This document shows positions 1 to 14,500 of a stretch of DNA of 64,000 bases, in pieces. This stretch comes from Macropodus opercularis (lineage: Eukaryota > Chordata > Actinopteri > Anabantiformes > Osphronemidae), in assembly GCA_030770545.1 (NCBI GenBank), contig CM061091.1, positions 7,930,501 to 7,994,500 on the forward strand, written 5' to 3'. Positions within the stretch are counted from its first letter, which is position 1. Each line of letters starts with the position of its first letter. A program made the position numbers and the translations under genes. Under the pieces are notes generated by a model. The model saw only the letters and a list, made by a program, of their open reading frames with translations. It was not told where the DNA came from and did not search any database.

Positions 1-26
1 CCTTCTGTCTCTCTCCCCACATCTAG

Positions 27-154
27 AGCTAATAGATGGGACCCCCACCTTGAAAATCAACCACGGCTCTGGCACGGTGGTGCTACAGTTGCCAGGCAAC
101 GTGATGGTGGCAGACAGGACGTGGCATCGACTGGATGTCCGCAGCAACAGCAAG
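27..154 (+). CDS. Cadherin exon 1 of window: laminin-G domain 1, middle part
   Basis: The acceptor is CTAG at 23-26 after a pyrimidine tract, and the donor is AAG|GTGGGA. The exon starts with the last two bases of a codon (AG; alternatively the acceptor is the AG at 27-28) and ends in phase 0. Readable text includes LIDGTPTLKINHGSG and VADRTWHRLDVRSNSK; the Trp-His-Arg-(hydrophobic)-Asp core is typical of LamG beta strands and resembles the CadN LamG. The start of this domain lies to the left of the window. Confidence 0.85.
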
Positions 155-2477
155 GTGGGACGCCTCACCCGTTTAACACCAGCCGCCGTTGTAATTCAAT
201 ACAAGCATCAAGGAAACTGTGTCCTCACACAAATTAATAGTTTTTTTTTTTCTGTAATAAAAGCAGCAATTATTAATTTGAATTGCTATAAATGACTTTA
301 GGATTTATTATTCTGCAGCATAACACTAATGACGAAATGGAACGGATGGTATTAAAATGTGCTGCCACATGAGCGAAGCAGGTGTGTCTCTGTTATGTAT
401 ACATCGCTCTGAGTGCGCACACAGAAGTAACCACCTGATGATGTGGCAGCTTTACACTTACTGAACAACCACCCACACTTTGGCCTCAGTTTGACATCAC
501 CTCATGCTGCCTGCAGGTACAGTACACTGTGACTGTGGGATTTGCAGCTACAGTCGCTATATACAGTACAGTACAAGGAAACGCACGCTGCAGAGATTAA
601 AATTTCAAAACAAAGTGTTAACTTGCAATGGATGCAAATACTCTCTGCTATTATACGAACAAGTCCCCAGGCAAGGTGTGTTTACCTGCCCAAATATCTA
701 ATCTTATGCTGCAACATTCAGGTTTTCTTGCTTTAGCTTTCATTAAAATGCATCGTGGTTACCCTACGGTAGGTTTACTGTAGGCACTCACGGTACTGAG
801 TTAAGAAAAGATTTACATGTAAAGCAACAAATGAATGCATCGATTAACGTTCGCTGGTGCTGTGCTTGTTGATCTATTCTTCTGTCAAGCTGGACCCTGA
901 TCAATTTCCACCTCATCAGTACTCACAGAACACAACTTACACGATTACACTTATGGACTGATACTGATCTCATTTACACAAACACATAGTTATGTTTTTA
1001 GACATACTTACATACATACTAAGCAAGTACTTATTTACAAAAGTAAAAGGGGGGTTTGACTAATGACAACTATAGACTAATAATTGCCACTTGGGACCAA
1101 TCAGTTCCACAATTATTAATTACGTCGTAGCATTTGCTGCCGTTAATTTGTGGTTCCTGTCTTCATTGTGAACAATTAATCTTACTCTATATTTGCCCGT
1201 TGTAACCCTACAGCTTGGCTTCGAAAGTTCTTCCATGTCATGGGCTGCAAATATCACCCAAGATGCCCCCTGCAAGCTTATTAAACTCTATTTCCCAGGG
1301 GCCCTAATGGCGGAGATGTTAGTTGATTTAGTGTTGTAGAACTGACTGCACTGTACAGTACAATGGAACATAATAATGGCGAGAGTGAGACGAATGATTG
1401 CAGTAGGCCTCCTTTGACATTCTCTACTCAGGATCATTGCAAATGAATTAAATTACAGTGAAATTAAGTTAATCTTCATTTGACTGCCTGGCGCTCTTCG
1501 CCTCCAAGGACTCACACATAACCACTGCCTTTTAGTTCTTGTCCGTCTTAAATATCAAGAAGACAGCCAGTGAGTCTATTTCTGGACTCTTTGATATAAC
1601 CCAGTCTGAAGGCTTCAAGCCTCACAGTCTCACTCTGAGCTTAGGGCTTTCAAAAGCAGCTGGACTGGCTGCATCTCAACCTTGTTTTGGGAAACGCAAC
1701 CCAACCTAGATAAGAGGCCACTTCACTATAAGCACAGCACTGAGTCAGGTTTTTGTCAGCACTCTGCCAAATGCGAAGCTATTTTACATTCAGCACCATG
1801 AAAAGTCTGCTTAAAACTTAATAATTAAACTTAATACAACAGTTAAATTTTAATACAGGCCATGCCATCAGAAATCTCAGCTTACAGCTGGACTGACATT
1901 GACATCTTTTTCATTTGCCAAATCACTTTCAAATCAAAGATACAGAAAATAGCTTGAGGATCAGGTTCAGAGTGGCTCCTGCATAACACAACACAGTACA
2001 TTTGCACATTTTGGGAGGACACAGATGAATATATGAATCCGCTGAGACTTATTCGGTTGCACCAGGGATTAATCTGCAATAGGATTGTTCTAAATCACAT
2101 GTAAATCTATTCATTTGTCAGTTTATCCAACCTGGTTGTGTGACGGCATGAGATTAAAACGCAGAGAGGACCGGGCTGCTTTCTGGAGATTCACTGCACA
2201 ATTCATCAGCTACGAGTAATGTAGAGAATCACCCACAAATCAGATTTCAGCCTTCTGAAACAGCAACTGCACTGTGATAGAACATGTTTGTGATAAAGCC
2301 TTAAAACTATACATAAAATCCTTGATTATGCGATATCCTAATTAATGCAGCTTAATCACTCAACCAGCGTAGCTCGACCTGCATATATTAGCGTCTGTTT
2401 CCTGACACACGAACCTCCTGCTGAGGCTGGTTTACCCCCCACAAGTAAGACATATTATATATATATATATATATATA

Positions 2478-2510
<33 letters not shown>

Positions 2511-5500
2511 TTTTTTTACTATTCAATGTCTTCTATGTACTTTTATACTTTAGTCCGTCTTCAGTGAAATTAAATGGCCCTGCAGGTACCATTACTTTGA
2601 TCATCAAGCTAAAATGAGCAATCAATGATGAGTTTATGCAGTTACTTGGATGATTCTGACAAAGGCTATTTAAGATAGCCAGATAACTAAATTATATGCT
2701 TATTATTATTATTGTTATTATTATGGGCTGGTGATGATGAGTTATGTCACACATCTGAAACAGCTGTGGTTGTATTATGTGACTGACTGACTTTGCAGCA
2801 CTGTTTTTACTGAACAAAAGCTTCTGTCGCTGTAATTATTGTTTAATTAGTAATTCAAACACAGCATTTGAAGAGATAAAACATATTCCATGTTGCTTTT
2901 ATGGGTAAAATACAGTACTTTTACACTGAAAACCTATAGGTATTTCCCAAAACTTAAATCTGGAAAGGTCACGTCCAAACTTATATTCTGCTCCAAATTA
3001 AGTTTTTTTAATGAAGCTTGCCCTTGTGTCCAAACAGAGAACTTTAATTTTAGAAGATTCATTTTCTTTGAAGCTCTGGGCAGAATGTTGTGGAGCGTAG
3101 TAGAGGGGAGAGGGAGGACTGGGTGAAGCCCAGTGGACTCACTTTGAGCCTCATGCTGGTGCTTGAGGCTTAAATTGCATGATGTAGCTTTAATCAAGTC
3201 TGACCAGCATTATTTATTACTGTACTGAAGCTGTAACATATACTTTACACAGATGGTTTTATTTTTCTTTCCATACAGATAATAAAAGCCCAAAATCCAC
3301 GTTTGCATTTGCAGGCATTTAACACGACGATGTACTGTGAAATTACCCACATGTGTGATACTGTAGCTGTTAGTGGGATGTGAGCTGTCAAATAAAGATT
3401 GTGAGATGAGCATTTTTGTTTAGACTAGACTTTTGTTTAGTAAAATAAAAAAAAATAAAAAATACTCCCAAGCTTTTGGTTAACTACCTTGTTTACTCAT
3501 AAATGCACTGATAACCTTTATGGGAACATGCTGCTTCAAAACACGAAGTCTTGTTTTCTTTTCTCGTTGGTGGAGACGTAGCAAGCAGCAGCTGAGAAAT
3601 ATGCGCTAATGACAGAAATGTGAGTCAGAGAGGCAGCTCCCACTGTAGTAATAATGGGGAAAGAGCACTTGACATCATCAGGAGGTGCACTCACTATAAT
3701 GCAGAGAAATAAGGAGATTTATTAATGCATTTGCCTTCCCTGATGCCATTAGCTCTGTACAGCATGACAGCGTTTGTGTGTGTGCTCTCTGCAGGAAGTG
3801 CGCTTCACTCTAGATCGCTGCTCAGGGGCAGTGGTGAAGGAAAGGGAAGGTCTAGGCAGCTGGGTGACGACTGCTGCAGACTACTCTCCCTGTGAAGTGA
3901 GAGGCGTGACACCAAACACTGACAGGTACGCACAGGCACACAGACTGTAATTCTTTTGAAAATAATATTTACTTTATGTATAGTACGAGGTTTTAAAGGC
4001 ATGCTCCACTTCTTCCATTTTCTCTCCTGTTGAACTAATGTAATAACATAAAGAAAGCTCACACATTCTTGTTATCGTGTAGCTGCACTTTTAAATATTT
4101 ACTTGAAGACAGGAAGGTGAGGACTTACTCACAGTATCCAGAGAATTTGAACAGACAGAGCAGCTTTAGCATCCTTCAGCACGTTGTCCTGTGATTTCCT
4201 GTGCTTAATGTGTATTACCCGGACGATGCATACTGATCTCCGGCGTTGGGTGTTTGTGCGTTCATGCTTGTGCTTTAGACACCTCAACATGAGCCAGGTG
4301 CTCCAGCTGGGCGGTGTGAATGAGGACATCCCTTACATCTACCCTCAGCTTCAGCACAAACACTTCACCGGCTGCATCCGCAACCTCATCGTGGACAGCA
4401 AGGTAACACACTCGCACACGTGACAGAGTCACACGTACTCGCCCGTATGTAAGTCAGACGATGATTAGCACAGCGGCATGTGAGGCAAACTCAAACACCT
4501 GCACTCTTGCTGATAAATGCATCAATAGCAGGTTTCCACACTCACAGTGCCCTTGTGCCATGTAAGACGTTTTTTTTATGCTTTTAACTGAAAGTGCTTT
4601 TCAAATGCTTACATGCGCGCACTTCAAGGCTGAAATGGAACGTGGGCCGTTTCACTTCTGCCCAAACTGATTTCTGCTCAAGACTTTCAAGTAACCTTCT
4701 ACTCCTGTGTTTGAGTAAAAAAGTCTAGGGCTCCATGCCATGACAATCCAAGTCCAGCCCCAACCCAGAGAATTCCTGTATGAACACAAGCCCCGGGCAC
4801 GGTAGACTTTTGTGAACCCTCTGCTTCTAAAGCCTGAAATCCTGACCAAAACTATATTTTCTGCTGCATTTAGGTTTACATCAAATACAACTGTGACTAA
4901 GTAAGAGATTTTGTCCCAATCTTCTTATACTCCATTTTCATGCAAAATAGAAAATATATGTATATGTATATATGTATATATGTTCTTCTTAATAGGCAAT
5001 AAGTTACTTTTGTTTTTTAGAAGAAAACCGGTTTGATATATGGTGCCAGTGAAAATGGCTTATCCTTGGAAGGCTTCTTATGCAGCAGTTACATTGTCAT
5101 TAGACCTAATTTACGCCAAATATAGAGTGCGCTCTGCATTCAGATGTGCGTAACATCTGATTATGGAATGTTTTGCATTCTCTGTGCAAAGAAAGCAAGT
5201 GGGAGGGCAGCAGCAACTGTCATCTTCCTGACACATTCGTAGGAGGCAACAGGAACTTTGACAAGTTGTTTTTGCCGTAGTAACTCTTACAGCTGCACTG
5301 AACACTGCTGCAGTGACTCCTGCAAACTGGGCCAGAGAAATTAGCAACTGTTATTAATGTAGGAGTTGGTTTATATGTACTAAGTCCTCTGTAACAGAAC
5401 AGCTGGAGAAATAATTAATCATTAATTTAATTAATAATAGTCTTTGACAACCAGTGCTTCTATTTGAAAATAGGAGCATGTGTTTGCCAAGGCTATGACC

Positions 5501-8500
5501 TCACTTAAACACAACAGTGTTAAAGCAAAAAGCCTCATTATTGCATGTGTTATAGCTTTAACAATATACATGAACACTATATAAAGTACTTTCAGTAATG
5601 TTTTTTAAAAAGTGACTAAGAAGCAGCCTCAATGTTTTAAGGCCAGTGTCTTTCACAACGATTTGACTAAAGAAAAGAAATACAGTAAATGTTTTATTAG
5701 CAGTGGCGCTGTTTGATGCACATCATCCAAATAACAACTTATCAGCTTTTATGAGAAACAGTTACAGTAGGACTGTTGCCCATCAGGACTGAATACATGT
5801 CAGAGCTGACTGGTAAGCTACCAATCAGGGAAAAGAAAAGGGCATACTGTGATCTTAACACTTGTCAGACACTGCTGGTCACTTAATGAGATCAGTATCA
5901 CAAGCAAGATTTTGTCCATACAACCAGTGCCACTATCACATTGTTGGAATTACCTACTGTACACAAACAATGAAATATTTGTTGCATAACACAGCTGTTG
6001 TAATGTGACAGTTTTCCATTAAAACCGCTGTTAATCATTTCTAATAAAATCAGCTTTTGTGTATGGAGTTTCCAAATTTGAAAGGCAATGTACAGTATGT
6101 GTACTATCCTGTGTGCAGTTGACCACATTCAATGCACATTTATCCACATAGTGGTGTCCATTCTGTTGACTTTCTGTTTATAGCACTGTTAAAATGTTGA
6201 ATTACATGAGTGGAGGATTTGCTTTGCTGGTGTGAGGTACCTTAGCTGGAGATGTAGCGGGAGGCTGCACAAACGAGAGAAATCTGCATGATGCGTGTGG
6301 GTGGACATCAGGATAATAAATCTCCAAAGAGCAAGCAACAGTAGGCGTACTGATGATTAACAATGTTGATGGACATTGTATGATTTTTCCTCTCCCAGTG
6401 GTGGTGTTGTTTTATTATCACAGAATGTGCTAATATGTTATATTTGCAGCTTTAGCTGCAGAGCGTGTGATGTGGAAACTGTGGCCGACACTGATGGATG
6501 CACACTGCTCAGTCTGCGTGTGTTTGCTTCCTGGTGCTCCTGGTGATACTGTTTGGTGCTTCACTTTACGTCTACCTGTCTTGTGTGTGTACTACTAGGT
6601 CTGTGATAAGGTGTCTGCCTGTGTCTACTGCTTGTACTGTATATGTATGTATGTGGTATGTTTCCTGTAGGCATTTGTGTTTTTAAATTGGCGTTTTTAT
6701 TTTTTTTCTTTTCAGTTTTGGATTAGATGTGGCATGTCTGGGACCACGTCTGCTTCTGTAAACACATTGAAATATGATGTTATGTCAAAAAGTTAGTTTT
6801 TTGGGGGGAAAAAAAAGACTAAACTGGTCACAGCCGCTGTCCATGGTGCTGAACCTGGGGCTGCCCTGGGTCTGCATCAGCCTTCTCCTAAGCAGGTCGA
6901 AATCTTGCTGACAGGAACTGAAGGCCAGTAGTTTGACTAATAAGCTGGATAATAAGTTCACTATATACAGTACGCCTTGTTATTCCTGATCCTAGTCTTG
7001 GAGACACTCCTACAGGGCTGCACCTGGTTTGCGCTATGAAGAGTGAATTAGCGATTAGTTCAGTGTCCTCTCTGAGGCTGTTTTAGTTCATTCTCAGCCC
7101 ATTCTAGCAGACGTTCTTAGCTTCTAACTTCCTTCATTTTTTAAGAAGTAAAAAAGTATGAAATATCAAGGCTATACAAATATGTATTACAAAAATAGAG
7201 TTGTCTACATGCAGGGGTGAATATGAGGCTGCCCTGGGAAGAGACAAGAAGAGCAGTTTTAGTTTAATATTTCTGTTTCTATTCTGGATCTGTGGAGTTA
7301 GGCCTGGATGTCATTCACCATTGTCTGTTTTTAACTCTCTCCATACTTGTCATATCGTTATTCTGTCTGTATTTTTTTTCCCTTCACCTCTGAGTCTCAA
7401 CATTACTGCTCTAAGTTTTTCAGTGTTTTTGACAGTGTTTCTCCACTTTTAGTACGAAAGTTTGTGCTTACAGGGGTTATAGCCGGAGTGTTTGTTTGCC
7501 TGAGTTCAAGTTTGCTTTGTGGCTTTGAACAAACTTACATCTTTGGCAACATTTTGTTAATGTTGAGAATGTTGAGATGAAATGTACTTTGTTGAAATAC
7601 AGTATATGCTACAGACAGCAATGGTCCAGATGTTACATTTTATTTATTTGGCAGTCAAAACTTTTTAGGACCTGAGGTTATCACATAAAAATAATACATT
7701 TCATTCTAGTTACCTCTCGTTATCAAAAAGATGTTTTTATTACTTAAGTCATAGTCTGAGTACTGTTCAACCAGACTTGTATATTTTGGTATTTTGTACG
7801 TTGGTTTCGTTTTTCATCTCCCATGAAAAGGCTGGTTTATACCAGCATCTGACATTAATCTAGGCAAATAGGGCAGCCCACGGTGTCTCTTACGGGAGGG
7901 TGGCACTGTTCTCATCTGAATTAGCAATTTGTCATCTGAGCAAAGCAGGTGTACTTTTGCATTCAACTCATTTATCAGTCCAAGTCTTCCATATCCAACA
8001 CACACACCATGGCGACACTGAGTCAGATCAATTGCAGACACCCCGACTCATTGATTGCTAATGTGTGTGTTTCAGTCCCTAGCAATCAACATGACTGGTC
8101 AAACCCAATAAACAGAGGAGCCCTAGCTCTTCAAAGGTCACCAACCAATAAGATGCCTCTTTGTTGGAGGTCACAGCCAATCAACAGCTCCCTGGTGGTA
8201 TGATTCGCTGTCAACTTTTCTGACCCTTTGCATTCCTATGTCAGTTCATCAGTTCTAACTGAACTCAAAGTTTGGGGTTTTGCAGAGAGAGAGAGATTGA
8301 ACATACTAATGTTATTTATGGCACATTATTGTTAGGATACACATTTAGACATTCTAGGTTAAATTTGCTCCAGTTTTTGGATTTGGAGTAAAAACAGAAA
8401 AAGAAAGATGGTCAGTGTACCCAGGGCTGGCGTTTCTCAGCACATTTAACAGTTTTCTCCTCTTTGTATTATTTTCCTCTATTTAGTCTTTTCTTTCATT

Positions 8501-11500
8501 TTCTGTGCTCTTTTCTCATTCCCTCTTCGTCCATCTTCCCATCCATCATACCTTGTCATCCCTCTCATCTTCTCTAAATTCACCACTACTTCATCTCCTT
8601 TTTTTTTTCTATCTCCTCCATTCAGCTGTATGATTTGGGCTCCCCTGCTGACTCGCACTCCAGCTCTCCAGGCTGCCTGACCACCGATAGCCGCTGTGTC
8701 AACATGGGCTTTCCATCCTGTGGCCACCGTGGTCGTTGTCATGGCGAGTGGGGCACCTTCACGTGCCAGTGTGTGCTGGGATACACTGGACACCAGTGTG
8801 AAGAGGGTAAGCCAGACATTTTGGAAAGATCCATCCTATATATGATATGCTTGCGATATTTATTTATTGACAGGGACATTATTTAAATCATTTAAATAAG
8901 ACAAGACATCCCACCATGCATTTAAAAGGTTCTCACCAGCTTTGACCAACCAGACAGCCAGACAACTGCTCCCAGATGAGAGATGAAACACCCCCAAGCA
9001 GTCTGAGAAAACTAAATACTACAGCAAAACTGTGGTTGAGTTATAGCAAGTAAACCCAGACTGCAATTAGGAGAAATTACTGGACGTTATAGTCACACAT
9101 AAACTCAGTGTTACTGAGTTCAGTTACCAGCTACAGAGCAGAGCTAAGCAACATGGTGGGATTAAAAAGGATAAAATGAGACACACTTAAACATTAAAGT
9201 CTGTGTTTTCTCACAGCCTCAGGGAAGCAGAGTGGGTGAAGCAAGTTCTTTTTTTTATTTGCAGTGTGAAGCTTTAGTCTTCAAGGCTATACTAAATATA
9301 ACTGACAATCATTTATTGTTATGTCCTCATAAAATTTAAAGGTGGGAACTCTCCGTTTTGTAAACATGTAACAAAAGAGGAAAACACTTAAGTTGACTAC
9401 ACACACCAAGGTTGATCGCTTACAGTTTATTATCGCCCTCTGCATTAATAGTCCACAATAAATTCTGCTTCACAGCATCCTTTCTGCAGGCAGAATGTAC
9501 CGTATTTGTATCTTCATGCATATATAGGTTAAGTACTTGCTTTACCCTCAGAGGATTCTTTATTATTGCTCCAAGTTTCCATTTTAAGAAAACGGCATCC
9601 TCCAGATTGATGAGTGCTACCGCAGCAATGCTTTCTGCTGACTGCAGCACTCGCTGTTCGGCTTAGCGGTCATGTAAATGCTCATATTGTGCAAGAATAC
9701 AATGTTTCACTTCATCCATTCAAAAGTAAGGAGCAAAAAGGTAAATAATGTATAAAGATCTACGCATCCTCAGCTTTCAGACAGATCCCTGTTGTCATGC
9801 TTTGTGATACAATGCTCAGTGATTCCTCTCCGGAGTCATGTGGACGCTGCCGTGTGTCTAAACAACAAACCGGAAACAAGAGTCCAATGAATAATTGAGT
9901 GAATAAATGAATGAATCACTCTATATTTATAAAGTGATTCATCTGTTTTAATCCAGCCTTGCACAAGGCACGTGGATAATCCTTAACACATTTTTCATAT
10001 TTTTAAGGAATGCAGTACATTCAGGCTCATGCAAACAGCCTGGATGCAACCTGACAAGACAGCAAAACTTAAGTGGAAAATAAAAAATGAATACTAAAAG
10101 TAAAAACACCCTTGTGGCCCGTCTTGATTACGGGTTGGAATTAGAGGTCATGAGCTGTGTTACCTCCACTTCAAATCTCAAAGCTTATTTACTAAGCTAT
10201 AGCTAACGCAAGTTCACTTATTACGGATGACCTTTGGCTCGTTGTTTTGATTGGGTTGCTTACTAATAATGAGTCACAGCTTACAGCTTGTGTGGTTTCT
10301 AATTTGCATTTGCCCTATTCTGCACGTAGATTGATGATAAACTTGTTGTTAATGATTTGTCAGGTTGATTACAGGGAGATATTTGTTTGGCGTCATAAAT
10401 GCAGAAATGCATAAAAAGCGACTTTTAATATCCAGTAACACAATCTTAAACCGATCCCTTCCTTCTCATTTTTTCATATCGGAAACAAAAATATGTTATA
10501 TTCATCAGATGGAAGAAAATATCATAGCAGAGAAAATATATTTTTGTAATTTTACAGCTTTAATAAGTCTGCAAATGTATCTGTGTCATCTATAGTGAAC
10601 AACCTACAGTGTTTGAATGAGGTGATATTATTAAACTATATAAACTTCATAATGTTAACTTGATATTATATAAACAATTCATATAAACTGCAGCCTTAAA
10701 AATGAGAGTCAACAGTGAAACACAATATGAAGTTTTGAAAATACACAGCTGTTTGTCTGCATATTGCATGACTGCAAAAAGCCCGGAAATGTGCAACATG
10801 ACATTCCCTTCAAGCAGGATCTCATGAACCACTCAACTTTGTCAAAGTTACATGGATGGGTGACAAAGAGGGAGAGGTGCAGAGGCAATAGATTGAAGAA
10901 AATCTAACTTGCATCTGCTATGAGATGGAAGAATAGCTTTGAAAACATTTTAGGTGTAGTAGGTTTAGACTCTCTGGCGTGCACAAAATCCACTTCAGGG
11001 AATATGGGTCTAAGAAAGAACCAAGCATAACCAAAGCTAAACCAGAAATACATATTCTATCTTTTGTATTTTGCATACTCCATTCTGCCAGCAGCAAATA
11101 GCAGGAATTCGAGCTTACGTTACTCCTTTGGAGTTTACTTCCCTTTGGAGTAAAGCATCTCCTAAATACATAAAATGTGATGTTTTGCATGTAAAACGTT
11201 TTGCATGTAAAAATGTCTTCTCTTTCTCACTGATGTGTGTGTGTGTGTGTGTGCCAAACCCAGAAGTGCCAGAATACTCTTTTGATGGCCACAGTCACGT
11301 ACGCTACCAGCTGGGGACCCCGCCGTCAACACGGAGGACATGGGTTCAAGTCCTCATTCGAACCCGCAAGCATAGCAGCACCATCATCAACCTGACCTCC
11401 GTTCAGCAAAATGAATACATACGACTAGAGGTAAGTCGGGACTGTGTGTGCGGTAATGAATGGGAAGTTTAGTCTAGTGTTAAATATTACTTAAAAATGT

Positions 11501-14500
11501 GGAAATAGTTACTCATGTACATTGTTTCTTTGTACCCCTTTCCACCCCCCAACTTACTTCCTGGTATCAAGCAAAACCTTCTCAATTTCCCTCCTGGTAT
11601 GTTTCTCCCATGGATGGGACGGCAGTTATTGATCAAACATCAGTGCTTAAAATGATGACACCTTAGCACAGCTGCTGTTCTGGTATCATCTCTTCTCTTA
11701 TCCCCATCTGTCACCCATCTGTCTCTGCTTCCCAGCCATTCAGTTCAAAAAATCCTTCCTAAATGTCATATCGCTTCCTCAGCGTAACCACATGGAGAGC
11801 AGCGGCTTCACACAATTTATCCAGTATAAATAGTGCATTTATTCCCGAGTGCAGACTGCAGATAACGTTGTGTGTGATCATATGCAGTATAGAAATTTAA
11901 GCATGTTGCTTTCTGGAATGCTGTTTTTCACGGTAATGGTTGTTTGCTTTTAATCAGAGGATGGAATTAGTATGCGTTACTCTTGGCTGGCTGCAAAGGA
12001 GAAGCTCTTTGTTTCTGCAGTATGTGTGTGAGGTGCATTTCAACAACACGCTTAGTTTTTAGGATCCACCCCACTCAACACACACATTTGGATTATTGAT
12101 TGCAACATTTGTTTGTGAATTCTGCCGTCCTGTGTTTTAGCAAAATGAATACATCACAGAAATTGCCATAAATAAGGGTATTTGACTACTTTTACGTCTT
12201 TAAATGCATTTTCTTTTACTTATTTACATGAGACAAACGTACATTTGTGTAAATATGGTAACACGGTAAATATGGATGCAAGGCTGAAGAACAGCTCCAC
12301 TCCAAAAAATTCTACATGAATCATGAAGCCTAGAAGTGGGCCGTCCGAGACATTTCACTGTTCACGTCTCCTCTTTTTTTTTACCGCATACCATCGGGTT
12401 GTCAACATGCGTGCCCTCCCCAAAACAGTCACCAAACAACCTGCACTGATGACATGACACTGTTGATTCACAGCACAATACCTGCAATATCCTTGCCAAG
12501 GACACATCAGAATGCATTAGTGTTTACAGTTCGAGATATGTTTGGTCAACAGGTCCTGGACTACCCCTCTGCAAGTGGTTTGAAGTGAGTCATCACAGTC
12601 TTTAGTGTTACTACACAACAAGGTCAATACGTAAAAGTAAGATGAAGCGGAACAACAGAAAAACAGAGACAATAGTAGAACATAAGCTGGAGTCTGAATT
12701 AGAACCAAGAAGCGTGAGAGAGTAAGACGTGAGCATCCTGGTAACAGGAGACAGCAGGAAACCAAAAAAGCTGATATGACAGAGAGTGACAGCCGTCTGC
12801 AAACATCAGCTTTTAGTGTCATTGCCTTGGCACAACGAGCGATAAACAAAGAGATGAGGAAAACACTGAATCGACTGAACCACACTGAAAAGCTTCACCT
12901 GAGAAAACCAGAACATTTCTTAAGTAAATTGAGTAACAAATGGGATTGAAATGATTCCTTTATTGCGACAGGGACAACAAATGTAAAAGCTGTGAGTGAC
13001 AACTACAAGAAGAAAAAAAAAAGAATGAGAAAATGTTAACTGCAAACGCTTCTATGCAGCCACAGGAGCTGACTGAATGGCTCCCTGAGTATGAAAATGA
13101 TGTGAATAACACAATAGTGTCATTCTATGGTAATATTATTTAATGGTAGCATTTTCTCTGTCCATGATAGACACCAGACCTCAAATTGCTTTACACTTAA
13201 AAAATAAAATTGTTGGACCATAAGTTAGATCATGACCGAAACACTAAACAAGCAAACAGGCATTTCTTAGTGAAGAAAGATTATTATAGCTTCTGCTTCA
13301 TCCAGCTCACCTCAAACAATACTCACACACAGTATCACCATGTTTTTCGCCATCACTGGCTTTCCACATCCATCAATAACAATCCCTACACAGCACCAAA
13401 AGTGAAAAGACCAAATAAAAGCTGGTGACACTGACCCAGCTCACCTCATGTTCCAGCCTGTGGCCTCTGGGAGGCTTTATGACAGTAAATCACTGACATC
13501 CAGGACAAACTGTTTCAAATGTTTTTGAAAACAACATGAACAAAAAAAGTCCCATCTTCTGTTGTGCTCTTTTACTGTGGGAGCTGATGTGCTTGTGGCT
13601 GTGTCTGCACAAGTACACTGATGGGATTGTACTGTTAAACATCGCACAGGGTTGAGTTTCTATTAATTCTGTTAAAGCAAAATAAATGAAATTCAGCTGA
13701 AGTTACAATGGTGTTCTTTAGTCTCGCAATCTGTATGCCCCCACTGAAAACCTAAGCTATACAAGCAAGGGCAACACTAACAATCAGATGAGTGTACTAT
13801 TTTCGTCATCCAGCTACTGGCCTGGCGTTCTCTCGGTTTTGCAGCCCAAGGTAGAAAACTTGAACTTGAAATAAGTATAAAAGCCGCTGTTATGTTTGAG
13901 TGGATGCGGCCTCACTAAAGAGAAAAAAGTTCAGCTTAGTGGGAGCTTTTCAAAGTCAGTTTGGAAACGGGAGAAAGCTCTGAAGAGGAACAAAAAAAGA
14001 AACAAGCATCTTCCTGGAAGGATGAAAACTGCTGGTTTGCTTTGGATCCAAATTTCAGTCACAATTAGATATGTGTCACTTTATTCGGTAAACCTGTGGT
14101 TACCCAGCGGTAATTGCGGCTTCTCATTTTGCCTGTTGTTGATACAGCATACATTAACAACAGAGAACACAATTAAAAATTACAATAATTTGACATTATA
14201 GAGGGGAGACGGTTCCACTATTAGGTCTTGAATCATGTTGACTTTATTTGTGTCTTCCTGTACTTTTCTTGGTGACATTTACATTCCAACACCATAATGG
14301 AAAAAAGAAATTAAATCATTTAGCAGAAATAGATTATGTAGTTAATATATAAATATATGACTTCATAAGCAAGATTAGTGTTGATACTTGGACAAACACC
14401 TCCAGAGAACGCAGCATACATTAACCTTCCACTTATGTGACTGAAGTTTATTAGTGAAATTAGGTGTTAAAAGGTAGAACATGGTTGTTTTATATCAAAT

